The position numbers and the translations under genes were made by a program. Below are positions 1 through 11,204 of a stretch of 64,000 nt of DNA, in pieces. The notes beneath the pieces were generated by a model. The model saw only the letters and a program-made list of their open reading frames with translations, was not told where the DNA came from and did no database searches. Position 1 is the first letter of the stretch. Every line of letters begins with the position of its first letter. The DNA is from Proales similis (taxonomy: Eukaryota; Rotifera; Eurotatoria; Ploima; Proalidae). The DNA lies in contig JAGVRJ010000013.1 of assembly GCA_019059635.1 (NCBI GenBank), positions 248,001 to 312,000 on the forward strand, written 5' to 3'.

Positions 1-861
1 CTACAATTTCAATTAGCCTAATGTGCACAGATTCGGTTGTTTGAAATTATTTGACGGCGTAGAGGCCCGCAGCGATGGCCGAATCGTCTGAGCCCAACCA
101 TCGAGCGAGAGAAAATTAATTGAACGCGGCGGCAAAAGCACCTTGAGATATTTGCACGACCGGAGCGGATCAACGCCGTCATGCATTCAGTGAGCGCGAC
201 ACAGCCTGAGCGCGACACAGACAGACAGAGAGCGAGAGAGAGAGAGAGAGCGAGAGAATGAGAGAGAGAGAGAGAGAATGAGAGAGCTGGATGGATCGTA
301 CGAAAATGGAGACAAGCGGCGAGTGTGATTGGAAACGTGTGCCAAACGAGAATGAAGCAAACAGAGTGTGCATGTTCTTCTGCTGCTGTCATCAATCTCC
401 CGGGCCCGAGGCGTCGAAAAGATCCAATCTTGTGTCTATATAGCACCAAATTAGGCGCTCCTCCAACACGCTGATATGCGTCCTCTAAGCTTTGTGTCAC
501 CTAAATGAGGCTCGTTAATACATTCGGAGACTGGCCATGCACTCGCACGATGATGAATAGACGAGCTCTGAGCACTTCCTCCTCCTCCTCATCGGCAGCC
601 AGGTGTTGAGAAAACATTACAGCTCAAGCAAGAGTCTAATTTCGGCCAGAATATTGATATGATCTGATTTTAGATTAGAATGGAGAGAGAGAGAGTGAGA
701 TGATGATAAATGCGCTCGAGCATGACTGTCTAATGAATGTTAATTAACTCAGATTGACGTGAGTAGAGGCTATTTGCGATGGTGACAAGTTCCTTGTAAA
801 GTCATCATCCGCCTGCTCGTCGCCGTCAGAGAGACACAGAGATACAGGCAAAGAGAAAGGC

Positions 862-888
862 CACACACACACACACACACACACACAC
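862..888. repeat. (CA)n microsatellite
   Basis: An uninterrupted run of CA dinucleotides, about 13 units, in the gene-free left end. Confidence 0.95.
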
Positions 889-1364
889 GCGGGAGTCGAC
901 CAGCTCGTCTTGGGCCGCAATCAGACCAGGAGCGTTGAAGCAGCCTCTTTGACGCACAAACACGAGGAAATGAATTCGCCTCCTTTTTTTTTCTCTGGTC
1001 GCTGAAACTGTTCTAAATCGCGATCGGCAACAATGATTTAAGGTAGAGAAGCGAACGAATTCTGGTTGGCGCAGAGCGTGCGCTCTTCGCACGACCACAC
1101 GCCAGCCTGCGGTGCACAGCATTCGAATCTGATTGGCGCGCTTCTAGACGGCCCACTGCGCTCGCCGCAATCTCATTGGCTCGAGCGAGTCAAGCTCCTA
1201 TTAAAGAGTAATTACCGTTCGTGCGCTCGCTCGCTCTGTGCGCTCAAGCTGGCCGCGTTCAATTCCGTCTTTAAGGCCAAAGGCAAATATTCTCTCTCGC
1301 TCTCAACTAATTAAATTGCTAGAAAATAGTTTGCGGGCTCAATTTAATTCAGAAAGCGAACGCC

Positions 1365-1368
<4 letters not shown>

Positions 1369-1408
<40 letters not shown>
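1369..1408. repeat. (AG)n microsatellite
   Basis: About 19 AG units followed by GGGAGA variants. It produces spurious Arg/Glu-rich and Ser/Leu-rich open frames on both strands. Confidence 0.95.
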
Positions 1409-1418
<10 letters not shown>

Positions 1419-3850
1419 AGGGAGAACGGGTGTTGGCTTGAGTAAAACTGACGCAAAGCTATCCAACGCCGCAAAATTCCAGTCTCTTGAGCTTGTGTTG
1501 CGGCATGTTTACTCGACTCGGGCCAGATGGGACGTTTGATGCGTAACCTTTGCACGACTGGCTGGCGAATGTTGGCAGTGAAAATAAAGAATGTTGTAAG
1601 ACACAGAAGAAACCGTTCAAGTTGGCGCTCGACTCGAGTCCGTATAAACGCCAATCAAACCGCCGCTTTAATTTCTTACAAATGCACCGATCGTTGTTTA
1701 TCCAGCCAAGTTGTTCTCTCTCTTTCATTTTGCTAGGCGCCGAGTCACTCTCTAGCTCTGTGTGTTCTCTCGCCCATTTCAATTCGGCTCGCCAATCAGA
1801 AAGCAAAACTGACGCGAACAAATAAACAGACATGCGGCAACGTACGCGTCTTATCTATTAAGCTTCTTTTCAAGTTACCGCCCGGCGAATGCCAATCGAG
1901 CAGGCACCAAGTTGATTATTTGTCTAATGAAATCAATTTCGACCACGAGATGGTGTGAGCAACGTATACTGGCGTTCTGCTGCTGCCGGGCATGCGACGA
2001 CGAGATTCAGAGGCCAATGGGCAGGTTGAATCCGGGAAGAGTGTAAACGGCGCCATTGCAACTTGGCCGAGTGCGCCGACGGGAAAAGGCCAATCGACGA
2101 GAGGAAGAGTCTATTTCTGCGCTTCAAAGTAAAAGAAACGGAAACGGCATCGCGCGGCTCTCTAATCGGCTTGAGCGGAAACCTCCATTTGGCAGCGCGA
2201 TTGAGTTTTCTCGCTCGCATTGTTTTTGCACGAGTTCGTCGAGAGTAATTGCAGCCCGCCGCTTAATGTAATTAGGCTCGCAGGTATAAGCCAAGCAACC
2301 AACCGGGCAAGCGACCGACAAGCGAGCAACAACAAGCCGAACGATTCGTGTTATTGTTTCTAATCGAGCACAATTAGGAGCGAAAACAGAACCACTCTAA
2401 GCCAATGAAAGGGGCCAGATTAACTGTTCTGGTTGTGACGCTCAAGCGAACAAATTGTAACAACAACAGCTCGACCGCTATTAACCTCGCGAGTCGCGCG
2501 CCTTGGTCGCAGCCATTCGTCGTCGGCCTTGTTTGAATGTGTCGTCGAGTGGACTAGTTGGAACGCACTTCTCTCGCAAGAAATGAGCGCCAAAGTAGCC
2601 AACAAACAAAAAAAAAAATACCATTTCCCTTCTGGTCAGCGGTGTGATGTTCGCTGGGGCGTGATCGAGTCGATTGAAGAAAAAGGTCCAGGTCGGCTCG
2701 TGTGGTGGTCAACTGGCCGGAATAAGCCAAAGAGTTGAAGCGAGGCCGTCTATCTGCGGCGCTCAGCTTAAAAGGACGCTTCAAGAGACCGGACAGCAAA
2801 GACAGATAGGACATGTCGATCGCTGCTTCAGGAGGTGTTTGGATTTCGGATTTGCTTGAATATATCGACGACCGTAGAGAGTGGCCTAGAGGGCGCATTC
2901 CATCGCTAATCGCAATCCACATACAGGCCTGATTAGGCCAAGAATTCTGCGCACTTTGCGCTAGATTGCACAATCCCTCGCGCTCACTTGGCTCACAGAG
3001 AGAGTGTCTGTGCAGTCTCACTTTGTTGACTTTGTTGATGTTGGATGGAGATGGCCGCAGGCGTGTGTCCTCGCTCGTTTAATTAGCGTCCATTAATTAG
3101 CCAACAGTCTCGAGCAGTCGCGACTTTTTAATTAATTCGATTAGCGGCGAGTAGAGAATACATGCTGCGATCAAAACGCACGAATAGATAAGGGCTTGCT
3201 GTTCCTCAAGATGCTCGACGATATGCTTCATGCGCCAAGATACGCACAAAGCAAATAAACGCACATAAAGGCGGACAGGACCCGCAGCAGAACGAGCCAG
3301 AGAGAGAGAGAGAGAGAAGGGGAAAGAGAGAGAGAGGGAGGGACAAGGAGAAGGAAGAGTGGACGAGGTGGATGAGCGGCTCCATTGAACGTTTGTCTCC
3401 GCGCCCTCCTCCTCCTCCTTGTCGCTTCTCTCGCCAGCTCTTAGAGTTTGTACTCGTGTAATTACAGGCAACAGTTGGGTCAAGGTTTTTGCTTTTTTAT
3501 TTTCTTGACGGCCACCACCGGCCCCGCAGAGTGCTCGCCATGATTAGAGTATTTTCCGTCGTCAAACAAGCGTGTCACGATTGTCTCAACAGACCGAAAT
3601 AGGACGCTCTTGGGACTGAGTTTGACTTGAAAATTGATTCGAAATTTGCTCCATTCAAAAGAGTATTATGAACACGAGAGTCACGTAGAAGAAGAAGACG
3701 AAGACGACGATGACGAGGGCACACAGAGGAAAAGGGTCAAATTTACATGCAGAGAAAGAGACAGACTGAAAGAAAGAGAGGCAGCGAGGGCGGCAAACAA
3801 AGTTAATTTTGACAAACAGGGCAAGACGGGCAGTTGATGCATTCTTCATT

Positions 3851-4411
3851 TCAGTCGTAGTTGTCGTCGTCATCGTCAAGTGGCTTTTGCTGCGCGGGCA
3901 AGTTTGACGCGGCTCCGTTGCTGCCGTTTTTAGAGTCGGCGTTGGTCGACGCTTGACGCTGGAGGGCTAGCTGCGCCTCCAGCTGCACCCTGCTCCACTC
4001 TTCGGCACTCTCGTTCATCTGCTGCTGCTTCCTGGCCTCGGCAAAGAGCAGATTCTGCTGTCGCAGCAGCTCTTCTTCAGGAATGCCGGGCCTGTCGAGG
4101 CGATTGCGCAGCTTTTTCCGCTTGTCGACCTCTTCTTGCATTTGCTTCATCACTTCGACGCAGTCCTCCTTGTACTCGCTGAAGCCGAGATTGTCGAGCG
4201 CCAGCAGCACATGGTCCGGCAATATGAGCTTTTTTGACTGCTTCTCGCACACACTGTTGGCCTCCGAGGCGAGCAAATGTATGAACTCGGTGCAGGCAGT
4301 CACAATCAGGTCCTTTGCCTCGCCGCTCAGTCTGACTTGGGGCACCAGCTCTTTGACCAGTTTGTACATTGCCGAGCGCGGAATGCACAAGTCGTCGTCA
4401 TTGTCCGTCAT
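3851..4411 (-). CDS. DR1: DR1 / NC2-beta, TBP-associated transcription repressor
   Basis: Single-exon gene of 186 aa. The product is the beta subunit of Negative Cofactor 2, which pairs with DRAP1 (NC2-alpha), binds TBP on promoter DNA and blocks TFIIA/TFIIB recruitment in the nucleus. Residues about 8-95 form the H2B-type histone fold, beginning LCIPRSAMYKLVKELVP and continuing through LDNLGFSEYKEDCVEVMKQM. The following basic stretch (KRKKLRNRLDRPGIPEEELLRQQ) is the part conserved between DR1 orthologues. The C-terminus is a Gln-rich tail with an acidic end (DDDDDNYD). Length is close to the usual ~176 aa. The start ATG lies directly before MTDNDDDLCIP and no upstream in-frame extension is needed. 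Known: family function. Seen: fold motif, length and intact frame. Confidence 0.95.
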   Translation of the reverse strand: MTDNDDDLCIPRSAMYKLVKELVPQVRLSGEAKDLIVTACTEFIHLLASEANSVCEKQSKKLILPDHVLLALDNLGFSEYKEDCVEVMKQMQEEVDKRKKLRNRLDRPGIPEEELLRQQNLLFAEARKQQQMNESAEEWSRVQLEAQLALQRQASTNADSKNGSNGAASNLPAQQKPLDDDDDNYD

Positions 4412-4835
4412 GGTTCCAATCTGGCCTTGATTATCTACGACACAAACACAATTAAATTGAGCACTTGGCCTGTTTTTGTTGTTGTTGGCGGCGGTGGTAT
4501 TGAGGCATCTGTGGCAAGCATGCGCTTGTTACGCGCGCGCGCTCTCTCTCTCTCTCTGTTTAGATCTCCACCTCTGTTCACCGCTCACTCACTTGATTTC
4601 TATAGTCAAGCAGCTCACCAGCTCGTTCATTCACACTCTCAACCAAGTTAACTTTCGGCTCTTATCCGCAGCTCTAGTCTCTTATCCGCAGCTCTAGGCC
4701 GTCTTGCCTCTCTTGAACTGACGACCACCAATCGCAATTGAAACAAGAAGAGCAACAATTTGGCACAATTCATTTCTTCATTTAGACTTTTGAGGCACCA
4801 GGAAACAAATAGGGCGCCCTCTTTGTTGGGCCTGC
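4412..4835. other. Intergenic, DR1 5' flank and MPV17L2-like 3' flank
   Basis: No coding signal. It contains a CT tract at about 4541-4558 and a tandem duplication of the phrase CTCTTATCCGCAGCTCTAG at about 4659-4697. Both neighbouring genes read on the minus strand, so it holds the DR1 promoter and the downstream end of the next gene. Confidence 0.5.
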
Positions 4836-5553
4836 TCAGTCCTTTACATGCGAGTCCTTTCCAAACGAGCAAAGAAAAAAAAAAGAGTTTAGTCGCTCGT
4901 CTGTGAAGGCTCTGGGCACGCTTACCGAAAATGCCAGGTAGCAGAGAATGGCGTTCCATATGAGCGCGACCACGTTAACGTAGAGCGCGCGATAGATGCC
5001 CGGTATGAAGTAAAAGTTGACGAGCTGCGCCGGAGGCCATATGCAGCAGTCGTACTTGGCAATTTATGAATAAAATTGATTGTGAAGCGGGCTTTTTGTT
5101 GGCCTTACCAAGTAGATGTGGAGGAAGTTGCGTTTCAGCGAGTCGACTATCTGACCGGGCGATTTGCCGTACGAGGCATTCAGCGACGAAATGAAGACGA
5201 GCGTGACGATCGGCGCCGCGATTAGCTGATCGCACAGCAGCTTCTGCGACATGATCTTGGCTGTGCGGCCGGCAAACCTTTTGTCGAGCAGCACGTACCA
5301 GTAATGAGTGATGGGCCCGATGAGAAGGCCGATGGTGGCCACTCTAGCTACTCGCGCTCAGTCGAGTGAAACGCCGCTTGCCAACAGACTTACCCGTCCG
5401 ACTCCAATCGACGGCCTGGCCATTGTCACGCGTGGTCACTTTCTGCGTGATTAGGTCGCCGGCTCCGAGCAGCGCCACACTCGACACTGTGTTGGACAGC
5501 AGCAGACGTCGGCCGTATATCTGCCCGATTCGTTCGAGTAAATTGGACAGCAT
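4836..5553 (-). CDS. MPV17L2: MPV17/PMP22-family membrane protein, MPV17L2-like
   Basis: Four exons by my reading (5394-5553, 5109-5347, 4926-5054, 4836-4855), giving about 182 aa. Introns are 46, 54 and 70 nt. The family are four-helix proteins of the inner mitochondrial or peroxisomal membrane; MPV17L2 associates with the mitochondrial large ribosomal subunit. Exon 1 carries GRRLLLSNTVSSVALLGAGDLITQK, exon 2 the GPITHYWYVLLDKR block, and exon 3 the diagnostic WPPAQLVNFYFIPGIYR signature near residues 139-155. The WPxAQxVNF spelling and the N-terminal SNT...GAGD motif fit MPV17L2 better than MPV17 or PXMP2. The last exon (six codons, DSHVKD) is the least certain part, chosen because its acceptor keeps the frame and gives a family-like basic end. 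Organelle targeting is inferred. Confidence 0.85.
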
Positions 5554-5796
5554 TTGTTCTAGACGCGTTCACTGCTCACGAGGCAATGGGGAAACAAATC
5601 TATAGCAAATAAGCATAATTTCGCTCCCCTCCCGCGAATAATTAGACGCCAAACAAGTTTGGAGTCGATTTTGAGCACACTCTTCTCCGACTGTTCAAGT
5701 CTTTATTCAAGGCCAATATTATCAAATGACTGCTGCTGCTGCTGCTCAATGAGATTAACTAAAAACAGTCTAAACGCGAACAAGATTTAAGAAAAT

Positions 5797-7113
5797 TCAG
5801 ACGGCCACCGGCTGGAGTTGGCAAACGGCTCGAATTTGCTGGTGCAGTTGAGACAAGTCGAGACTTTCGAGTAGAGAGTGGCTGTCGTCAAACTTGCATT
5901 CGAAATCTGAGAAGGCAAAAATTGAAAATTGGAAGAGGCTGGAGAAAGGCGAAAGGGGCTTACGGTCGACTTTGGCGTTGAACTCGTCAAAGCGTCTGAT
6001 TAGACACTCCTGCAAGTGGTTCACGTTGGCCAGCAGACGATCGAACTCGTCCTCGTCCTCAATCGAGTCGGCCTCCTCGCTCTCCAGCTGACAGAGCTGC
6101 GACATTTCGTACTCGAGCGTGAACATCAACAAGTTGAGGTTGTAGTAGAGGCGGCAGCACTCGTTCAGCAAGTCGAGCTTGTTCTGGTCGTCGACACGCG
6201 TCGCACGAACGCTGTCTATCCAGCTGTCGAACTTGAGCATTTTGAGTTTGTTGCCGGGCGCTCGACACGTCCAGCACAAGTAGCGCTCGGGCACCTGCTC
6301 GGCCGATCGAACGTCCATGCAGACGCCGTGCTGCCAGCAAAGGCAAACGTCGCACTGAATCATGAAGCCGTTGCTCGAGTTTTGCGCGCACACGCAGTGG
6401 ACCACCTCGTACGGGTCGTCGTCCTCTTCGACCAGCTCGTTTCCGCCCTGCACTGATTTGCTCTTTTTTGGCTTTCGCGGCTCGCACGGAGTCGCGTAGT
6501 GAAAGTACTTTATGTGATAGTCGAGCAGACTCTGCTTTCTGAACTGCTTGTCGCAGTCAGGCATCGTGCACATGATCAGTTCAGAAGATTTTAGTTCGTC
6601 GCCCGAGTCGGCTGCCGCTGCTGCGCTGCTTTCTTCCGCCATCAACGGCTCGGCTCTGATCAGCGACTGCGCCCAGAACGCGCTGAACGCCTCGAACTGC
6701 GACTGTTGCTGTTTCTGCAGCTTCAGTAAGCGCTTCTGCGTCTTTTTGGCCAGCTCACGCTCAATCAGCTTCTGTTGTTCTCTCAGCTGCTGCTGCGAGT
6801 TTTCGATCATCTGCATCAGAATGTCGGTCGAATTCTCCTTCTTTCTCTTCTTTTTTATTTTGGGCTCTGGCAGCGGCGGCGGCGGCGGCGCAGGTTGCTC
6901 TGACTTGCGGCCTCGTTTGCTCGACTTGGGCCGGCTGCTTGTTGTCGGAGGTTCGGCTAGGGCCGGATTTCGACTCGATGCCAAGTTGTAGGTGATTGAT
7001 GCCGCCGGCGAGTCGAACACGATCTCATCTCGATAAGTGCGCAGCTTTTTGGCTCTCAGCGACTTGCGGATGCTGGACGACTCTTCTTTGGCTTCGTTTG
7101 CTTCATCTGTCAT
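5797..7113 (-). CDS. PHF20-like C2H2 and PHD-finger chromatin protein (short form)
   Basis: Two exons (5964-7113 and 5797-5906) around a 57-nt intron that happens to be in frame and stop-free. The spliced product is 419 aa. Residues about 182-205 form a C2H2 finger (CTMPDCDKQF...LLDYHIKYFH). Residues 240-283 form a PHD finger (VHCVCAQNSSNGFMIQCDVCLCWQHGVCMDV...RYLCWTC) with all eight ligands. This pairing and spelling match PHF20/PHF20L1, subunits of the NSL acetyltransferase complex that read methylated histone H3 or recruit MOF. The N-terminal half is Lys/Arg-rich with a Q-rich coiled coil (100-140). The MBT and Tudor domains of vertebrate PHF20 are absent; either they were lost or an upstream exon was missed. 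The C-terminal helices after the PHD are also PHF20-like. Confidence 0.85.
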   Translation of the reverse strand: MTDEANEAKEESSSIRKSLRAKKLRTYRDEIVFDSPAASITYNLASSRNPALAEPPTTSSRPKSSKRGRKSEQPAPPPPPLPEPKIKKKRKKENSTDILMQMIENSQQQLREQQKLIERELAKKTQKRLLKLQKQQQSQFEAFSAFWAQSLIRAEPLMAEESSAAAAADSGDELKSSELIMCTMPDCDKQFRKQSLLDYHIKYFHYATPCEPRKPKKSKSVQGGNELVEEDDDPYEVVHCVCAQNSSNGFMIQCDVCLCWQHGVCMDVRSAEQVPERYLCWTCRAPGNKLKMLKFDSWIDSVRATRVDDQNKLDLLNECCRLYYNLNLLMFTLEYEMSQLCQLESEEADSIEDEDEFDRLLANVNHLQECLIRRFDEFNAKVDRKPLSPFSSLFQFSIFAFSDFECKFDDSHSLLESLDLSQLHQQIRAVCQLQPVAV

Positions 7114-8353
7114 TCCTTGGCTGGCCTATCTATCGCAGAATACGGCTCGCTATTTCTAACTTTATATTTCCTTTTGAGCCAATACGCCACTCCTTGGCAA
7201 GCAAAATGCAAATGAGTAAAGAAATTCTGACGCCGCGCGACAAAACAAACTCGACACGAATAAATAATGTCGTCGAGCAGTGAGAACAACGAATTGACAA
7301 TGGAAAAGAGCTCTTTTTCTGAAAGAAAGAGAAACCTTTCGGATTTGCGTTCAGCTGTTGTTCGACAGACGAGACATTTCCGACATGAATGTTGGCCTAT
7401 ACCAAGCCGCAATAATTAATGCCCAAATTCTCAACTGCTCAACTTACTGATGAAATTGACCAATTTTTAACTTCTCAAATCAAACCAATTCTTCGCAAAT
7501 CTCTTTCAAGTTGCCAATGAATTGCTTTAAACCGCGGCCGGCAATCATCAGCATTAATGTCAGCAAGGCTCATAAAATGAACAAACTTAACATTTGTGAT
7601 GAAAACTTGCTTCCGGTCTCTTTGATTAATCTTTTTTCAAGTTTTTCTTTTTCTCCAATAAATTCACTCAGCCAGGCACTGGCTAGTTATCAGAGACTCA
7701 GTAAGTTGAGCTTCGAAGGCCCAACAACAATGGCATCGAAGCAGGCGTGTCTTGAACATTTGGAACTGCGTCAATAATTAAATGCAAACGCAACATTGTA
7801 GTGTGCGTAGGTGACCAATTTTGCAGCCCTCGCACTTATACTCCGGGTCTCGATTCGTCAACTCGAATGCTATTATTAGAATGGGTGTGTGCGTGTGTAT
7901 GTGAGCGAGCTTGAGAGTGGGTGCGGGCATTTCGATCCCCATCAAGTAAAGTCACACTGGCACTCTCTGAGTCTGCTGCTTTGATGAGGCACTCAGCCAG
8001 CCAGCCTTGTCTAGCCGACTAGGTGTGTGTTGGCTTGTCGAGATCGCAACCACAATACTCGACTCGAGTTGATAAGAGAAAAGAATTTCGAAAAAAAAAA
8101 AACTCAAAATACTTGAAAAATGAATTAAATTGAAAAAATTATGCTTGAATTAGAGCATAGAGCGACGACCGAAAGAAGTAAAGCAAAAGCCAAGCCCTAA
8201 ATTATCCGGACATTTGCGCCCAACAAATCAAGTTTTGCCGATTCAGCAGCAGCGAACAGCAGCAAAAGAAGTCGAAATGAAGATAACGTAGTGAGTTAAA
8301 TAGGCAAATGCAAGTGGAATGTTTCAGCTAGAAAGTTTTATTTCATTTTCAAA
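7114..8353. other. Divergent intergenic region, PHF20-like / GLYCTK
   Basis: About 1.2 kb between the 5' ends of two divergently transcribed genes. No coding signal. It contains AT-rich patches, a short A-run near 8091-8102, and GT-rich simple sequence near 7885-7905. It presumably holds both promoters. Confidence 0.5.
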
Positions 8354-10097
8354 ATGGAGTCCAGTGCATTGGGCGAAGAGCTCACCGCCGTCTTTGGCCA
8401 GGTTTTCAAGCGCGCCATTGACGCAATCAAGCCCGCAGAGCTGATTGCCAAACACGTGCAAGTGAAGAAGCGCGGCAGCCAGCGGCTTCTTTGCCTCTCC
8501 ACCCAGCTGGAGTTCGGCGGGCGAACAAGCAGTGCAAAGAGCGCTGCCGAGTTTGTTCTAAACAAAAACGTGCACCTTCTGGCATTCGGCAAAGCATCAG
8601 TGGGTAAATTGGCCACAAAGCCGCACTCGTGCCACAATTTGAACTTTATTCGGCAAAGGCATGGCGTTGAAGTTTGAAGAAATGCTCGGCGCAGACGATC
8701 TAGTCGAAGGAATGGTCCTGATGCCGCACAGTGAAGGCCTGCTCAGATCCAAAGATGCAAAGTGTCCAGGACGAGTGATGGCGCCGTCTCGCTCCAAACT
8801 GCAGTTCTTTTATGGAGCGGAGAACAATCAGCCAGACAAAGAGTCACTTGAGGCCAGCGTGAGGGCGTTTGAGATGTGCAGCTCGCTGGACGCCGATCAG
8901 CTTCTGGTTTGCCTGATATCGGGCGGCGGCTCTGCGCTGTTGAGTCTGCCGGCCAGCTACGAGAAGGCCGATTGGTTCGAGCGCGCCAATCTTGCCTCGA
9001 TGCGGCAGACGACTCGAGCGCTTGTGAACGCGGGCGCCGACATCAATCAATTAAATTGCGTTCGAACGTGTCTGTCGGCGGTGAAAGGAGGCAAACTGGC
9101 CAGAGTGGCACATCCCGCTCAAGTGATCTCACTTGTAATCTCTGATGTAATAAACGATCCTCTTGACACGATCGCTTCGGGTCCGACTTCGACATCTCTT
9201 CTCGGACAGGAAGCGCGCGAGGCCCAGAAGGCGCTCCGAGTGATTAGCGCATTGCATTTAGAGAGCTCGGTGCCTCAAGACGCGCTCAACTACTTGAACA
9301 AGATGGCATCGAGCCTGTCAACCGGCTGGGCAACCGGCGGATGGGTTTCTAATTACTTGATTGGCAACAACCGACTTGCGACCGAGTCGATGAGGAAGCT
9401 GCTCGTCAACGAGCAGTTCGAGGTCGCCCGCGTGGTCTGCAACGACCTGAGCGGCGAGGCAAAGCTGGTCGGCTCGGCCTACGCTCTTTTCGCGTTCGCT
9501 CTCATCAATGAGCTCAAGTGCGGCCTTCTAAACAGCTCGTCGCAAGCGCTTCGACGCAAGTTGAGCTCGCTGGCCGGCAAGTGTCAGCACAGTCCGATTC
9601 GTGGCCGTTTGATGGAGACGCAGGCGCTGCTGGACAAACTGATTCAATGCGCGTTTCAATCAGAGCTGGTGTCCGGCGAGTGGCAAGGAGGCCGCGTCGG
9701 ACTCGTCAGCGGCGGCGAGACCACTGTCAATCTGGCCGGAGTGAAAGCGAGCTCGCGAGGCGGCCGCAATCAGGAGCTCACGCTGGCGTTCGAGATTACA
9801 TTCGGCGAGCTGCTTGTGCAGGCCACTCATCCTCTTCCTCATTTCGAGATGCTCTTCTCCAGCTTCGGCTCAGACGGCATCGACGGCTTCAGCGACGCAG
9901 CGGGCGCCTATTGCGTCTTCGTCAACGATGCCATCCCGTGCCGTCGTCAGGCGAACAGCGAGTCAATCAGCCAAATGAAGTCATATCTGGACGAGCACGA
10001 CTCGTATCATTATTACGAACTGCACGAGCGACTCATGAAACCGGGCCCCACAGGAACCAATGTCAGCGATCTGAGTGTACTCTTGATCAAGATTTGA
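8354..10097 (+). CDS. GLYCTK: Glycerate 2-kinase (class II, MOFRL family)
   Basis: Two exons (8354-8603 and 8659-10097) around a 55-nt intron, giving 562 aa (human about 523). The enzyme phosphorylates D-glycerate to 2-phosphoglycerate in serine and fructose breakdown, in cytosol or mitochondria. The N-terminal DUF4147 domain shows LLAFGKAS at the exon junction followed by GM, LICLISGGGSALL-type sequence near residue 185 (VCLISGGGSALLSLP), and SDVINDPLDTIASGPT. The C-terminal MOFRL domain has GGETTVNL, GGRNQELTLAFEI and SFGSDGIDGFSDAAGAY, all typical substrate-binding blocks. The start was chosen as the first ATG, which gives MESSALGEELTAVF. An AATAAA polyadenylation signal sits at 10145-10150. 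The frame is intact and I see no missing motif. Confidence 0.95.
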
Positions 10098-10252
10098 GGG
10101 CATTGTTTTACACAGTCATACGTTCTATTCGAATTTGCTTTTGAAATAAAAAGAAAAAAAAAACTCTAAAAGGAAGAGAATTCAAGTGAATGAACGAGTC
10201 GATCACCGTACAGCACTGCTGCTGCTGTTTGCTTGTTGGCCGTTCAGTTGGG

Positions 10253-10258
<6 letters not shown>

Positions 10259-10301
<43 letters not shown>
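10259..10301. repeat. (GA)n microsatellite
   Basis: About 21 uninterrupted AG units between the convergent ends of the glycerate kinase and Di-Ras genes. Confidence 0.95.
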
Positions 10302-10305
<4 letters not shown>

Positions 10306-10377
10306 GAAACGCGACAGACGAGACGTTGAATGCTTGCGGGTGCGAGCCAATTCGACTGACTAGCTCGAGTCAGACGC

Positions 10378-11204
10378 TCACATTATCAGGCATTTCTTGC
10401 CTCCTTTGGATGAGGATTGGGCCGATTTCTCGTCGCCCGTCGTTTTGGCCGACTTGACCGAGTTGATCTTCAGCGAGGACATGGACGACGACTTTTCGTT
10501 TCCTTTCAACTGAGCGAATATTGCGCTGTGACGCGTGTCTCTCTTGAGCAGCTCGTGAAACGCCTCGGTCACGTTTATGTTCTTCTTTGCCGACGTCTAC
10601 GAGCCGGTTAGAAATCTAGGCTCGGAAATGAATGGATAGAAAGTCGTACCTCCATGAAGGCGCACTGGCCGTCTTGGGCGAACCGCTCGCCGACACTGGT
10701 GGAGACCTCGCGGCTCGACGCCTCGTCTGACTTGTTGCCGATCAGAATTATGGGCACGTTGGCCATGCCGTCCTGCTCGGAGCCCTTTATCTCGTAAATG
10801 TCGCGGTAGATGGGACGCAGCTCCTCGAGCGACTGTCGGTTCGTTATCGAATAGACCAGCATGAAAGCGTTGCCCTTTTGGATGTTGAGCCGTTGCATAG
10901 CCGGAAACTGGTGGCTGCCAGTCGTGTCTGTGATCTGCAGCGCCAGTACGAGCTTGTTGCTCGATATCACTTGGCGGTAGTTGTCCTCTATGGTCGGCAT
11001 GTAGCTCTCCTGGTAGGTGCCCTTGACGAAGCGGAGCACGAGTGAACTCTTGCCGACGCCGGCCGCGCCGAACACAACCACTCGGTAGTCGGAGTTGGGC
11101 TCGGATTTCGGTCTGACCGCCGTGTCTTTGCCCTTTTGAATGCGTCAGTTGGTCACTTCGGGTTCGGCTTTAGAGCTTCTTACTTTCGCTTCGGCGGCTG
11201 ACAT
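10378..11204 (-). CDS. DIRAS: Di-Ras family small GTPase
   Basis: Three exons (11184-11204, 10650-11132, 10378-10596), introns of 51 and 53 nt, 240 aa. It is a plasma-membrane Ras-superfamily G protein of the Di-Ras branch, known for low intrinsic GTPase activity. G1 is [10 protein letters not shown], the switch I region reads [11 protein letters not shown], and G3 reads [14 protein letters not shown], where Ser stands in place of the Ras catalytic Gln as in all Di-Ras proteins. G4 is GNKSDE and G5 is TSAKKN, created exactly at the exon 2/3 join. The C-terminus is KKCLIM, a CAAX prenylation box preceded by a basic, Ser-rich tail. The tiny first exon encodes only MSAAEAK, so the start is less secure than the rest. 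Confidence 0.93.

Larger units (their letters stand above)
1..3850. other. Non-coding stretch with simple repeats and CCAAT boxes
   Basis: No reading frame here resembles a known protein; the open frames are low-complexity translations of GA and CA tracts. The stretch holds GA-rich tracts near 231-286, 1369-1408 and 3299-3345 and a CA tract at 862-888. CCAAT or ATTGG pentamers lie at 1132, 1175, 1651, 1792, 1892, 2014, 2090 and 2402, with a TATAAA at 1643-1648 just before the 1651 CCAAT. TAATTA/ATTAG-type motifs are common at 3080-3150. It may be the regulatory region of a gene beyond the left edge. The right end (about 3600-3850) is probably the 3' untranslated region of DR1. Confidence 0.5.

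Noticed and set aside
18-500. 160-codon open frame, minus strand
   Set aside because: It is a translation of GA/CT tracts (Ser/Leu alternation) with no family resemblance.
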